From positions 4,712,001 through 4,776,000 of the forward strand of contig JAHWDD010000007.1 of the NCBI GenBank assembly GCA_023897205.1: DNA of 64,000 nt. The letters run 5' to 3'. This DNA is from Exophiala sp. HKRS030. Lineage: Eukaryota > Ascomycota > Eurotiomycetes > Chaetothyriales > Herpotrichiellaceae. The notes under the pieces are model-generated. The model made no database searches. It was not told where the DNA came from and saw only the letters and a program-made list of their open reading frames with translations. Positions 12,105-23,533 of the stretch are shown in pieces; position 1 is the stretch's first letter, and every line of letters begins with the position of its first letter. Made by a program: the position numbers and the translations under genes.

Positions 12105-13623
12105 AAATGTTTTGTTGATTGAAATGCCGAATTTCTGAGAGGGAAGTGAGGAGCCACATAAGAATCAGTTCGCACGGGGTATGTCCACTCTATATATATC
12201 CGGGGCAATCCCACCAGTGTTCCCGTAGTCAAATGGACAAGGACATGTCTACATCGAAGAGACGGGCTTCGAAATAATGCAACGTCTCGGCGGAGTCTGC
12301 CGATCTTCTACTCATGCTGCAGAATTTTCCAAGCCATAAACTCATGCAGTGGGAGACACGCGAAACCCCACAAACTCACAAGGCATACGGGGTAGAAGAT
12401 GGATAACTTCAATTTGTGGACCGCCAGTAAGCATGACGAAATGAAGTAGGAGAGTTTACCTTGTAGGAGGCCGGTGCCAGGAGGTCCTCGGCGGAGCAAA
12501 ATAGCATGGTGTATCAAATCAGGTCAAACGCCCTGCCTGTCACATATGTTTAATCCCGAGGACGTTGTTAACCCGCAGGATGGTGGCAAATATACTGGTC
12601 ACACACCATGCAGGTCGTCGTGAGATTGCAAATGCCAACATAAAGAAGCCACTAAAAGACTTGACAAGAATATCTAAGAGTCGAAGAAGACATACGGGAG
12701 AAGCTGCCGATGGTTGTCGGTGGCTCCGTTAAACTCTGAAGGATTAAGGCTGCCACGCCCGTAGAGAGCCGCTTTTAGCCGACGAATCCCTACGGAGTAC
12801 TCGCAGGCCGAAGGGGCTTAATTAGTTAGCAACCGCCGAGGAGAGACCGCCTAATCCTTGCGTGGCCTCGCTAATCACTTAGCAACACTGTTAAGTACCG
12901 AATCGTACATTCATTTGTGTAAATGTACCAGGTACGTGGCAGGTAGCAACTTCCCAAAATGTAGAAGGGAGAGAGCCTGATCGCCATATCGAGGAATTGC
13001 TGAAGACGTCTTCCGATATCCTCAACCACAATCCACACCATTTCCAACCCTCTAAATGAAAGAATAGTCAGACATCAAAGAGCGTCAAGAATGCTGCTAC
13101 CGAGACCATGTGGAATTTCATCCTCTTGCCCCCTGCGCTCCGGCCTTCGCTTTCATGGCTATTGTCATTGACGCGACAGACCATGATCCATTGAGATACC
13201 AAGGTCGAGAAGGATACAATAACCATGTTGCCCTGAAACCCCTGCATCTCACGCAAGACATACGGGTTTGCGTATAGTTTCGATAAACCCGATCTAACAG
13301 CTCATCTCTCACCGGATTTGAGTAACTAGAGCTTCAACATCCCAACGTTTGTCCATTGATAACAAGCATAGGACGAGGCCAAAGCGGTTTTGAACCAGGA
13401 TACAACTGGTCGATTGGCGTGTACCATTTTGCGGATCAGTCGTATACTTTGCCCAGAGCAGTTAGTGGTTTGACCCGTGCCTGGAACTTGGAGATCCGTG
13501 ACGGTGTGATCTTGACGTGGCCGTCGTGGCCTTCAACGAAGCTTACATCTTCCTTTCGCTGGCAAAACATCTGTGAGGAATTACAACACTCTGACATATT
13601 TCCATTGTACCTTACTTGCAGAT
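12105..13623. other. intergenic region
   Basis: About 1.5 kb between the permease (reading left) and the P450 (reading right), so it contains both promoters. An exact TACGGAGTAC lies at 12791. No convincing open frame or RNA gene was seen. Confidence 0.6.
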
Positions 13624-15401
13624 ATGTCTACTGTCATGGCTACCCTCAGTGATGGCTTTGGAACCCGTCAAATCTTCATCGCCCTAGCCTTTATCGGCTT
13701 CTACTTTAATTTTCTCGCATGTCGCCGTATACAGCTTACCATTCGCAATCGTTACAAGTACACAGATATCGTTGGTCTTCCTCGCCACAGGTTCTTTGGC
13801 AATCTCATCAACATGGGCGAGAAGCTTAACCCTGCCCTCAATCGTCATCCGGATTACGTTTTTGAGGAAGTCTGGGAGGCGCTGGGCCAGCCTCCTGGCT
13901 TCCTAATGGACCTTAATCCTGTTGATGACAACTTCTTGATCATTACCGATCCATCTCTTGCAGAGCTTGTTGTACAACCCAGTCCACAATTCAAGTACTC
14001 GGCGCTTAAGAGTGATACCTTGCAGTCAATGTATAGGCTTATTGGAGTCGAGTCTTTGATCATGGTCGAAGGTGAAGAATGGAAGCACCTGCGAAAGAGG
14101 TTCAACAAAGGATTTGCGCCTTCACACCTTCATTCGCTGGCTCCTTTGATTATTTCCAAAACGCGAATCTTCATTGACAGACTGAAGACTGCGGCGGAAG
14201 CCAAGGAGATTTTTATGCTGAAGGAATATACCCAAGATCTGACCACAGATATCATTACACAATTGACGATTGAAAAGGATTTTCATGCACAGACGACACC
14301 AGAAGGTCAAGGACACAAGGGTCCGTTAGGCCTGCTAACCGCTTCAAGGGTACTATCTGCTTTGGTGTTCAAGGTGGGACAAGGTTTCAACCCTCTGATG
14401 TACTTTGACGTTGTTCGTCCAGTTAAATCGTGGTTCTATGAACAAATATTCAATAGAGAATTGGCCAAAGTCATTAGGCAGCAGATAGAAGCAGAGGCCG
14501 CATCTGAAAGAGAAGAGTCTAAGAATTCTGAGGGGCCCACTTCAGCACCAGCCAAATCTATCACCCGTCTAGCGCTGTCCGGGCTCAAACCAGACTCAGC
14601 GTTGATTCGAAACACCGTCTCGCAGATCAAGTCATTCTTGTTCGCGGGCAAGACACTACCGCCACTCTGATCCAGTGGATGTGCTTCGAGCTATCAAAAG
14701 CGACCTGGATCGAATCGCACGCCAAGATCCTAGAGAGGCTCAAAGATGAGCACGATGCTGTGTTTGGTGCTACTGATGATCCATTCAATGCTCTCGACGT
14801 CTTGGGTAAAGAAGACGAAGAGGGACGCAGAGAAGCTGAGGCGATCCTGGGCAGCAAACTTCCCTACACAACTGCCTTCATCAAGGAGACGCTGCGCCTT
14901 CATCCACCAGCTGGGACAGCAAGAAGAATTCCAGATATATCCGCAGAATACCCTCAGTCTTTTACACTTCCCTTACCGGTCTCACCGAGATCATCTGAGA
15001 CAAAACAGGTTGAAGTCAACGGATTAAGGATGTATATTTGCCACTATATTGTTCAACGCAACAAGTCAGTTTGGGGCGACGATGCAGATGAATTCCGCCC
15101 GGATCGATGGTTGGACGAGGAAACTGTCTCCAAGCTGCCAACTGGATCTTGGAGGGCCTTTGAGCGTGGACCGAGAAACTGCATCGGTCAGGAACTAGCA
15201 ATGGTCGAGGCAAAAGTTGTTCTATGTGCAGTGGCAAGAGGATTCAAGTTTCACAAGGAAGGCTTTTCTGGTAAGAAGAAAGTTGACGGTATTGTCAAAG
15301 GTGATGGAACCGACGACCCAGACCGAGAGATTTGGAGTATCAACAACGTCACGTCCATCCCGATGGATGGCATGAGAATGCGCGTTGAGCTGGCGAAATA
15401 G
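13624..15401 (+). CDS. cytochrome P450, frame broken in the I-helix
   Basis: A P450 of about 592 residues if one frame break is bridged. Visible parts are an N-terminal membrane anchor (about residues 14-30), the I-helix motif FAG-QDTT (340-346), the ExxR motif KETLR (421-425), the PERF-type FRPDRW (491-496) and the heme loop FERGPRNCIGQ with the thiolate Cys at about 520. All catalytic elements are canonical. The reading frame slips at 14647-14649: GCG GGC AAG reads into a stop at 14668-14670, while the next frame from CAA at 14649 continues the I-helix perfectly. One C appears to be missing (GGCCAA expected, GGCAA seen). No intron can explain it, because the motif is contiguous. Either this is a sequencing deletion or the gene is inactive. 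Overall layout recalls CYP59 / StcS-like secondary-metabolism P450s, but subfamily and substrate are not established. Start is ATG 13624, with a second in-frame ATG at 13636. Confidence 0.85.
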
Positions 15402-15701
15402 GGACTTGATTACATTATAAAAAGCCAACGAATCTACACAATAGACACGAATCAAATCACAGAAGAAGGGAGGTTTGATGGTTTGGCATTGCTGAAAATG
15501 CCATTTTGTTTTCATTTTGACTGCTCTGCGCTCATGACAGCAGGCCTAGTTTTTTCTTGTGCGAAATACTATACTAAAATGTGCAAAGCCGGAAAGTGAA
15601 CTGTGTTTTGAAAGTGATGAGATATCCTGAACACCTAGCATGCAGACTTTGCCCTCGGCGATGAATCGCGGAAGCCAACCAAGAAAGCGACGGATGACTA
15701 A

Positions 15702-17283
15702 CTAGTCAACGTTGATCTTGACATATTCACCTTCATCCTCTGAGCCGGCTTTCTCCCAATCGCTCATCTCGTCCTCATGGTTGTGAGCCTCGGTGTGGTG
15801 GCTATCCTGCTTCTCATAAGGAGGCAAGGTTTCGCCGGCCTTGGCTTCCGTTGGGTGATCGTCGTGTTCGAAATCCACCGTTTCGGATCTCGCGCGGTCC
15901 CGGACTTCCTGGTTATCATGTTGATTTGTCTGCGGAGCGGAGGCTTCGGCCGATGATGCCGTCTTCTCTGGGAATACTGCCTGTGGTTCCGCGTGGCGTT
16001 CTGGCTCCGGGGCCGAGTCGTACATGTCTTCGTCCTTGTCATCCTCTGCGTCGAAGAGGAGGTCTTTCTCGTTCATATATGTGTCTTCGGGACGCTCGGT
16101 ACGGGCGTTGGCGTCAGGTGAGCCATCGACGCGCACTTCTTTCTTTTCGAAGCGCTTCTCGGTCTTGGGGACACGCACGACCAGGACGCCGTCAGTCATC
16201 TTGGCCGTGATGCCAGCGATGTCGATGCTGGCTGGGTCTTTCTTTGTTCCTAGACGGATGTTCTTCTCGAAGACGCCGGTCTCACGCTTGCGTCCGTCGA
16301 CGGCCAATTGGCGCATCATTTCTTCGTCGACTCCTGGTCGGTGCACGACGCCTGCAATGCGCAGCACCGAGTGCTCGCCGTCCCAGTCGACGCCAACATC
16401 GGATTTCTTGGCTCCTGGGAGCGAGAGATGGATGGTGTAGGCGGTGGCGTTGTCGAAGATGTCGGTGCGTGGCTCGAAGTCGACATCTGCGCCTGTGCGG
16501 CCGGACTTGAATCGGTCGACTTCCAGACCGAGACCTTCCACTGTTCCGCTGAGGTCGATGCCGATCCGTTCACCAAGGTTGTTGAGGAACGTGGCTAAGT
16601 CGAAACCACCGCCATTGTGGGGTGGAGAGGGCGAACGACGACCACGGTGTTCATGGCGGTGGTGGTGAGGTCCACCTCGACCACGACCCCATGGACCTCC
16701 TGGACCTCCTGGACCTCCTGGACCGCCACGGCCGAACGGTCCGCCGCCAAAGGGCCCTCCTCGATGGGGAGGCCCGTGGGGACCAGGGCCAGAGCCCTCT
16801 GGGAACTCACCTGGGACAGGATGGTGGTTTCGAAGCCATGGGGCCCGAACATGAATGGGTGAGGGCCAAAGCCTGGTGGAGGAGGTCCATGACGGCCACC
16901 ACGGCCTCGACAGCCTCGATGCCCATGCTTGCGTGCGTCCTCGCAGTCTTCTTTGTCTTTGCCGTTCTTGGGTTCGGCACTGTCTTGGTCGAAGGCTGTG
17001 GCGAAACGTCCACGACCACGGAATGGAAAGTTCCGAGATTCCTCTGGGCGAAGGGTTGAAGGATCGACCTCAGGAGGATCTTCGTTGTTGCTTGCTTCGG
17101 GCTGCTTGCCCTTCTCCGTGGCGCTTGATTCTGCAGCTGCCTCTTGATCAGGTCTGGGCGGCTGTTGTGGTGGAGTTGGAGGCACCGGACGGCGCTGGTG
17201 AGCAAAGAATGGATGATCTTCTAGGCCAGCCACGAAGTCCCAGAAGGGATTCGGGGTGGGTTGAGGAGATAGATTGGAGGCAT
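15702..17283 (-). CDS. Hsp20/alpha-crystallin small heat-shock protein with Gly-rich N-terminus
   Basis: The C-terminal half is unbroken and contains a complete alpha-crystallin domain: it begins FEPRTDIFDNATAYTIHLSL, continues with a VLRIAGVV strand and GVFEKNIRLG, and ends GVLVVRVPK. A long acidic tail ending EGEYVKINVD follows. The N-terminal part (NPFWDFVAGLEDHPFFAHQ, then a Pro-rich stretch, then repeated GGP and HHHRHEHRGRR blocks) lies in a different frame, so the gene crosses frames. The proposed start is the ATG at 17283-17281, 1 nt out of frame with the conserved block; one missing G (ATGGCC expected, ATGCC seen) would fix it. A second shift falls at about 16810-16830 between FGPHGF and PEGSGPGPHG. 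Neither site fits an intron. If both are read through, the protein is about 527 residues, long for an sHSP. It is an ATP-independent holdase that should respond to heat. Confidence 0.85.
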
Positions 17284-17394
17284 ATTGTATACACGGACTG
17301 TGCTTGATGGAAGACAGAGTGGGTGATGACGATGCTGAATGATGAAAAGAGAAACCAGATCTAGATGTTCAAGCCACAAGGATCAACACAAGTC

Positions 17395-17399
17395 TTATA
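17395..17399 (-). promoter_or_regulatory. TATA box of the Hsp20 gene
   Basis: TATAA on the minus strand (within CTATAAGACTT) lies about 115 nt upstream of the proposed Hsp20 ATG. TATA-driven promoters are typical of inducible heat-shock genes. Its position supports a start near 17283 rather than a distant upstream exon. Confidence 0.55.
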
Positions 17400-17563
17400 G
17401 ACAATCCCAGATGTAGTGCAGTCTACCCCGCGGCCAGGCAAACACGTTTTCTACGCGGCGTGTATCACAAATGGGTTGAAAAGGGAACGAATCGGCTGAC
17501 GTAGCAGATGTCGCTCGAACATGCGAGAAGGGCAACGCCTGCGCCACAGCTCGATAAGAGTGG

Positions 17564-17571
17564 TTCATGAA
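17564..17571. promoter_or_regulatory. possible heat-shock element (TTC-NN-GAA)
   Basis: TTCATGAA is the core of an Hsf1 site (inverted nGAAn units). It lies about 170 bp upstream of the TATA box of the Hsp20 gene. A looser GAAC...GAGAA arrangement is nearby at 17516-17529. A single core is weak evidence; the downstream heat-shock gene raises its likelihood. Confidence 0.4.
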
Positions 17572-18008
17572 AGGCGGAAGATCCAAAGTTGTTGGTAAAG
17601 AGGCAAAACTCGCAGGCGTATGATATGCCACGCGTTCTTGCGAGCGACGCAGGCCTGGTCACCTTTCATTGATGGATGCCTAGATTGGTCTATGGTCTAT
17701 CACGCTCAAGTGGTTGGATGGATGGTGTGTAGGAGGCGAATTCGAGGCAACCTTGTTTGGTCGATCTTCCCTCCAAGAGACTCCACGCCATTCGATCCGC
17801 TGGCAGTGGCACGAGTGGGTGGCAGGTGGCTGGGATTTGTGGCGCTCCACGTGACATCCTTGGCTCCCTTCGAGTTGGTCGTCCCTGATCTTTTGTAAGC
17901 ACTGCGAAAGAGATTAAAGCACAAAAAAAGAAGCGGAATCACAAAGGCCATTCATTCATTACTAATATTAAATATAGAAAGGCAAAAACTAATTCGATAA
18001 AAATTTGA

Positions 18009-18116
18009 TGAAGACGGTGGGATTCGAACCCACGCGGAATTACCCACAAGTATGCTCCAAGAAGCTCATGTTCCAGTGTCCTGAAACTTGCGCCATAACC
18101 ACTCGGCCACGTCTCC
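18009..18116 (-). tRNA. tRNA-Leu (anticodon CAG) with intron
   Basis: Read on the minus strand, the gene begins GGAGACG, which pairs with CGTCTTC at the 3' end (one G-T wobble), followed by an A discriminator base. The D arm (GGCCGAGTGGTTATGGC) and T arm (GTGGGTTCGAATCCCAC) are canonical. The anticodon stem CAAGT pairs exactly with ACTTG, leaving the loop TTCAGG...T with anticodon CAG, so it decodes CTG as leucine. An intron of about 27 nt sits one base 3' of the anticodon, the standard position for eukaryotic tRNA introns. The long variable arm fits a class II tRNA (Leu). No CCA is encoded, as expected. Confidence 0.9.
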
Positions 18117-19106
18117 TGCTTATCGTGAGAGTACTCCATCTCGCTGTAGGCTCAATGAAGTAAATCTCACGGGCATTGTGCACTCATTTTTTGGAGTACA
18201 TAGAATATATGCTGCATGATGATGGTCACGTGGCTGTGACTTTCTTTTGACTTGTCCTCATCTATCACGGATTGATTCTAGTAGTATTTCACCCTACGAT
18301 CTCGGTATTGATCGGTGCTTCATACAATGACTTCTGCAACTCGATGCAATCACCCGCTCGAGCGTCTTCCGTGCTTCATGTGTTTCGATAATTCCCAGTT
18401 CTTTACCGCCTCGTATCTGCGACAGAAAATCCCCCTCTGCGGCTGAAATTCTGGACTACTTTTTCCTCGTATTGTGACAGGGCACTAACAAGGGCTGAGC
18501 TGAAGCTTCAAGTTCTAATCTGGCCTAGGGCTACCAAAACTTTCAAAACCCCTATTGTTGACGACGCCTTGCGGAAACGGTGATGTGTGGTCTTCCAATG
18601 AGCTTGAGAGCCAGCTGCCCGTTCTCATCACACAGACTTTTCAGCCTGACTCTGCGCCGCGGGCCTTCCCCGTAGCTCGACGCCTCTGGATCTCGAAAGC
18701 TCTGGTAGGATCTTCAACATTCAGATTCAAGCCATCTCTGCAGCGCCCGTAGTCGCAAGGATGTGTATAAGGCTGACAATCACATCTTAGACGCGAAACT
18801 GTAAAGGCAAAACCACATTTCCCCGCGTTCATCCTGGCCCCCTTGTTGCCTTGTACTACCTAGCACTCCTTGCGTTCCAGCTCCCACCAACAAGAACTTA
18901 CTCAACTGGTCTGTGGCTTGCAATGTGACACCTACAAAGATAGCTGCGTTGCTATATACGGCATGACCTCGACCGTGACTTTCTCTTGAACCTTCACGCT
19001 TTCTCTTCTCTTCTATCCACGTTTCAGAACGCCCTCTACACTTTTGCTGTTTGCCTTTCACCTGACATTGTACCAACCCCATTCACTTTGAAAGAGCACC
19101 TTCGTG

Positions 19107-20353
19107 ATGGCGCCTGGCTTGGCCACTACTACACAAAGGGTTCTCGCTCCTCCGGGCGCCAAGAGGCTGCTCTGCTTGGATGGCGGAGGCGTGAAAGGTA
19201 TCTCAAGTCTCATGATTCTTGACGCTATCATGAAGGAGGTTGCCAAGATCGAGGGTCAACCAAAGGATAGACCAACGCCTTTGCCTCACGAATACTTTGA
19301 CCTGGCAGGTGGAACTAGTACAGGTGGCTTGGCCGCTCTTATGATGTTCCGCCTCAAATTGAGCACTGCTACTACAATGGGTCATTATGATGATATGTCC
19401 AAGAGAATCTTCAGTCCAAGTCTCGGTCCACTTAACCTTCACCATTTCGGTCGTCTTGGATATTGGGTAGGGAATGGAATCTTGAACTTGAAAGCTTTCT
19501 TCCTCCCTGCGAGATTCTCCGCTGTTCCACTAGAGAGGGCGATCCGGGATGTCGTGAGCAAGACAGTGAGCATCAGTGCTGAGCAAGTGACAACCTTGAC
19601 TCTGCTCGACAAATCTGCAGGACCTAAGATGTAGGTGACTCATTTTCTGGAAACAAAGACAGAACATTGCTGACCTAAGCCAGGCTTATGTGCTCGACGT
19701 TGGCAGACAAGGGCGAGACTGTACTCTTTAGATCCTACGAACCACCAACGGATGTTATTCCCACGACCAGAGATGTCAGAGATGCCGACTTCTCCGATAT
19801 CACCATCATTGAAGCTGCTCGAGCTACTTCGGCAGCACCAACTTATCTTCCCCAAATGGTAATCAAACGCCCTGTGCCGCCCAAGCCTGAGGATGTCGAA
19901 TTCAGGTTTTGGGATGGTGGGCTCCTTAATAACAACCCGATTGACCAAGTATGGGATGCGAGATATGATTTGGCCAACGACGTTACCGAAACACCCGTGG
20001 TATCATGTGTTCTTTCGATCGGTACAAGCTGGGCCGACCCTAAACCTCAGACGAGCTGGTTTCTCCAAAGATTTGTGAACACTGTATCTCAGACAGTATC
20101 ATTCGCCACCAACACAGAAGCCAAACACAGAGACTTTGAGCGACGTAACAAGAGAAGAAATGCAAGGCTACCAGAGAACGAAAGGACGGCGTATTTCAGA
20201 TTTAACGCCCCCACAGGACAGGAGAACTTTGGTCTTGATGATTGGCAGAGTATGCCAAAGCTGAAGGTGCTGACTGAGAAGTATTTGCAGGATCCTCTTA
20301 CACAACAGAAGATCAAGGAATGCGCTGAAGTCCTTGCTAGACCTCCGCCTTGA
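19107..20353 (+). CDS. patatin-like phospholipase
   Basis: Two exons (19107-19630 and 19684-20353) around a 53-nt intron give 397 residues. The N-terminal oxyanion-hole motif DGGGVKG (about 25-31), the nucleophile elbow GTSTG with Ser71, and the catalytic Asp in WDGGLLNNNP (Asp252) form the complete patatin Ser/Asp dyad. The start is the ATG at 19107, not the GTG one codon upstream. The splice restores KM-LMCSTLADK across the junction. Proteins of this family hydrolyse acyl esters of phospholipids or neutral lipids. Many fungal members are cytosolic or peripheral, and no signal peptide is seen here. Fungal patatins sometimes carry NB-ARC or ankyrin domains, but this one is the lipase domain alone. 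No frame errors are evident. Confidence 0.92.
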
Positions 20354-20757
20354 TCATCCTTCTGGCGTCTCTTTTCTGAGCAGGAGGGAATGTGGGACCT
20401 TCCCATAGCGCGTTGACAGGTCAAGAGTTCACACACAATGAAGCTTACCTTTTTCTCATTAGCATGTTAGGCAGTAGTATGATTAATTGCTAAAGTATCT
20501 TTTCCTTACCCACTGCTTGTTGAGAAGTCCCCGACATGTATCACTCATTTATATTGCCTGCCTCTCCAAGAAAAGTGTTCGGTTACTAACGGCGCGCCCC
20601 GCATCAAAATCTCGCCGCACCTTCCTCGCGCGTCACCCGCAGACCGCATGTCTCCATTCTATTTTATCATCAACAAGAACTCGAGCTCAATCTCACTCAG
20701 TGGTAACCTTCCACATTTTGTCACGCTCCCCAAGCTCGGGGCACTGTCCTTCGCACC

Positions 20758-21999
20758 ATGTCGGCCTCCCTGCCAGGCAATCGCGACCTACCCGCTTCTC
20801 AATATGACCTCTCCACATACTGGGTAGAGTCAAACAGTCTGCGCAGATAGCTGATCCGAGGTGAGAAAAAAATACACAGTGAAACGAACAACGACCCAAA
20901 CAGCGTCCTATTGCAGCAGTTTTTAATGGTGTACGATCTTTGTACTGAAGGTAATCTCAATACCTCAGTACTAGCTCTATTCGCATACCCAGCTTGCCAG
21001 GATCCACCGTAACTAATCTGTCTTGTGAACAGGACGTTGTTCGTGTCAGCGTCGGGACTCGAAAATGCGAAGAAATTGGTTACATCGTACAAAACGGGTG
21101 ACGCAAAGATCATGACACCGGAAATATGGCAGGCGAAGAAAATCGTGGATTCAACATTACATCCAGGTACGGCGTGGTCACATCAGGATCGTCAGTTTTA
21201 AGACACTCATAATCTCCCTACAGATACTGGTCTGCCCGTCTTCTTGCCCTTTCGAATGTCCTGCTTTGTCATCTCCAATCTCGTTGTTACAGCTGGCATG
21301 CTCCAACCGAACCTGACCACGACTGGGGTTGTCGCCTGGCAAGTTATCAATCAATCTCTAAACGTGGCGATCAACAACGCCAATGCCAATAAATCTTCTC
21401 CCTTGTCCACCAAGACGATCATCCAGTCATATCTTCTGGCAGTTTCTGCATCATGTTCGGTGGCTGTTGGCCTAAATGCCATCGTTCCCCGATTGAAGCG
21501 TGTCTCTCCCAACACAAAATTGATACTCGGTCGACTTGTCCCATTCGCTGCTGTGGCAACTGCCGGAGCACTCAACGTGTTTCTTATGCGGGGAGAAGAA
21601 ATTCGTCGTGGGATCGATATTTTCCCTGTCCAATCAGCCGCCGAAAAGGCCGAACGAGAACGCACAGGAAAAGAAGTCGCCAGTCTAGGCAAGTCCCGCA
21701 AGGCTGCGACACTGGCCGTAGGCGAGACAGCCATCTCACGAGTTCTGAATGCCACGCCCATCATGGTCATTCCACCATTAATTTTGGTTCGGTTACAGAA
21801 AACTGAATGGCTGAAGCAGCGCCCGAGAATGACCACTCCTATCAACTTGGGCTTGATTCTGACGACCAGCATATTTGCTTTGCCACTTGCCTTGGCCGCA
21901 TTTCCGCAGAGGCAGGCCGTTCACGCGTCTTCTTTGGAAGAGGAATTCCGAGACCGTGGTGGCGAGGGTGGCTTGGTGGAGTTCAACCGCGGTATATGA
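20758..21999 (+). CDS. sideroflexin (mitochondrial serine/amino-acid carrier), 1-nt gap in exon 1
   Basis: Three exons (20758-20860, 21033-21166, 21224-21999) give about 337 residues. Hallmarks are SQYDLSTYWGR near the N-terminus, VSASGLENAKKLVTSYKTG, the MTPEIWQAKKIVDSTLHPDTG block and PFRMSCFVISNL, followed by hydrophobic segments including ATPIMVIPPLI. Sideroflexins sit in the inner mitochondrial membrane; SFXN1 carries serine for one-carbon metabolism and the yeast homologue is Fsf1. Exon 1 reads TACTGGGTAGAG at 20819-20830 and runs into a stop. One additional G in the GGG at 20822-20824 restores WGRVKQSAQIADPR exactly, up to the donor. Every other exon is in phase, so a missing base in the sequence is more likely than loss of this conserved gene. 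Intron 1 (172 nt) has a TAACTAAT-like branch region before its acceptor. Confidence 0.9.
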
Positions 22000-23533
22000 G
22001 GCCGGAACGAATAGACATTTTAGTCGACCAAGGACAAACTAGACCATTGGCACCATATACACATCATCAGTTTCGACTGTCTGAGTTCGTTCCAGACGCT
22101 CGATATTAAAGGCCGATATGCTGAGATTGCGAGAATCAAAGCCAATGCATGAAATTCTATCGAGGTCTAGACGTGGACACGAGACGTACCAGGGACGACA
22201 AGGCGGTGCAGCCCTGAGTGATCTCCCCTGACGAGGACATGACCGTCGGGGAGCGAACCCACCACCTCCACTACCTGGCCTGAATAACTACTGTACATAA
22301 CTAGCTAGAATACACAAGAATAAAGGAACGTGCAAGCACATGAGCCACTCGATACCTCGTTGATAGTTTTCACGCCTCCTTCTCGATCGCCAAAGTGTGG
22401 GGATGTATATACATACATATATCCTTACATCCACATACAGATGAGAGAGCGCGTGAGACATGGATGTATCGAGATTCGATCGATCGATCCAGAACTTGGA
22501 AGGCCGAAGGTCCACCACCAAGATTCCGGCAAGCATATAGCCTATAGGACAAATTCCACAACCACCTGCCTACTTACGAGCTCTACGTAACAACCGAGCT
22601 CCCACCGCCGTGAGACTTGACAAGTCAACTTAGCGGTCTAAACCTGAACTTTTAACTTTGACTTACACAAAATAAGGAGGTAGGTTGGCACTGACTAGAT
22701 GGTAGAGGAGGGAGCTTGGCACTAGCTAGACGATGATAATCTACCTAGTAGGAGGAGGAGGAGGAGGAGGAGGAGGAGGAGAAGGAGGAGTAAGAAGAGG
22801 AGGAGTGGTTTAGCTAGTTAACTAGTTTGTTATAGTCGCCAGAGTATAGTCGCCAGAGTCAATCCACAGGATCCCGTAGCCCCATGGCGGATGGATCATG
22901 GATCATGGATCATGGATGTTAAGATGATAGATTGATAGATTAACTGTCGTGCGTGGATTGAGGAGGGTCGAGATATAGGTATATTTATATATCTATATAT
23001 ATAGGTGAATATATATGTGTGTATACATGTATGTATATATGTGTGTGTGTATGTGGATACACGTACTAACTAGTATTCTTAGAGAAGCTGTGCTCGAAAG
23101 AGTATATATGCGACAGGTGGAATCGCGATGTGAGGTGATATGAGGCGAGATGTAGTGAGGTACGGTGAGAGTCTAAGACATGATACTTGATCATTGGCCA
23201 GGCGAGCAAAGGTAACCAACAAGGTCTGGGGAAGAGGCCACGCCGGGGGATCATTGAATCCAAGGACCCGCTTTGAAAGAGAAAATACGCGATTCTTGCC
23301 TGTGTAGCGCCATGGGCGAGATGGTTTAGGTATATAATGTCAAGCCGTTTTTCGTCTTCCTATCTCGAAGACATAAATATAGTACTAGTTGTGGTATTAG
23401 AGTACATGGACGATATTGATACACCTCATCTAAGCAATGATGTTTTCTGATCAACGGTAGAAATTGTCCCGCAAGATCAGCAGACCGAGCCTGTTTGATT
23501 TTTTTATCGACAGGATTGTACACTTCTAGACTC
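22000..23533. other. low-complexity intergenic region
   Basis: Between the sideroflexin and elongase 3' ends. Besides the GGA run it holds triple GGATCAT repeats near 22891-22915 and an AT/GT microsatellite tract at about 22978-23055 (TATATA and GTGTGT blocks). No gene was seen. Confidence 0.6.
22751..22780. repeat. GGA trinucleotide repeat
   Basis: Ten perfect GGA units, followed by degenerate GAAGGAGGAG and AAGAGGAGG copies to about 22805. It is non-coding, downstream of sideroflexin. Confidence 0.95.

Larger units (their letters stand above)
17284..19106. other. intergenic region around tRNA-Leu
   Basis: Apart from the Hsp20 promoter elements and the tRNA, no gene can be supported here. 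Open frames on both strands are short and lack motifs. Confidence 0.55.

Noticed and set aside
14640..14700. An intron to explain the P450 frame change
   Set aside because: The I-helix motif is contiguous across the slip and no GT...AG pair could be removed without deleting it.
16024..16440. Plus-strand frames opposite the Hsp20 gene
   Set aside because: The minus strand encodes an unmistakable alpha-crystallin domain; these are antisense shadows.
16797..16812. A GTGAGT donor in the Hsp20 Gly-rich region as a real splice site
   Set aside because: No downstream acceptor in the required phase was found short of the conserved FDLATFLNNLGERIG block; a base loss fits better.
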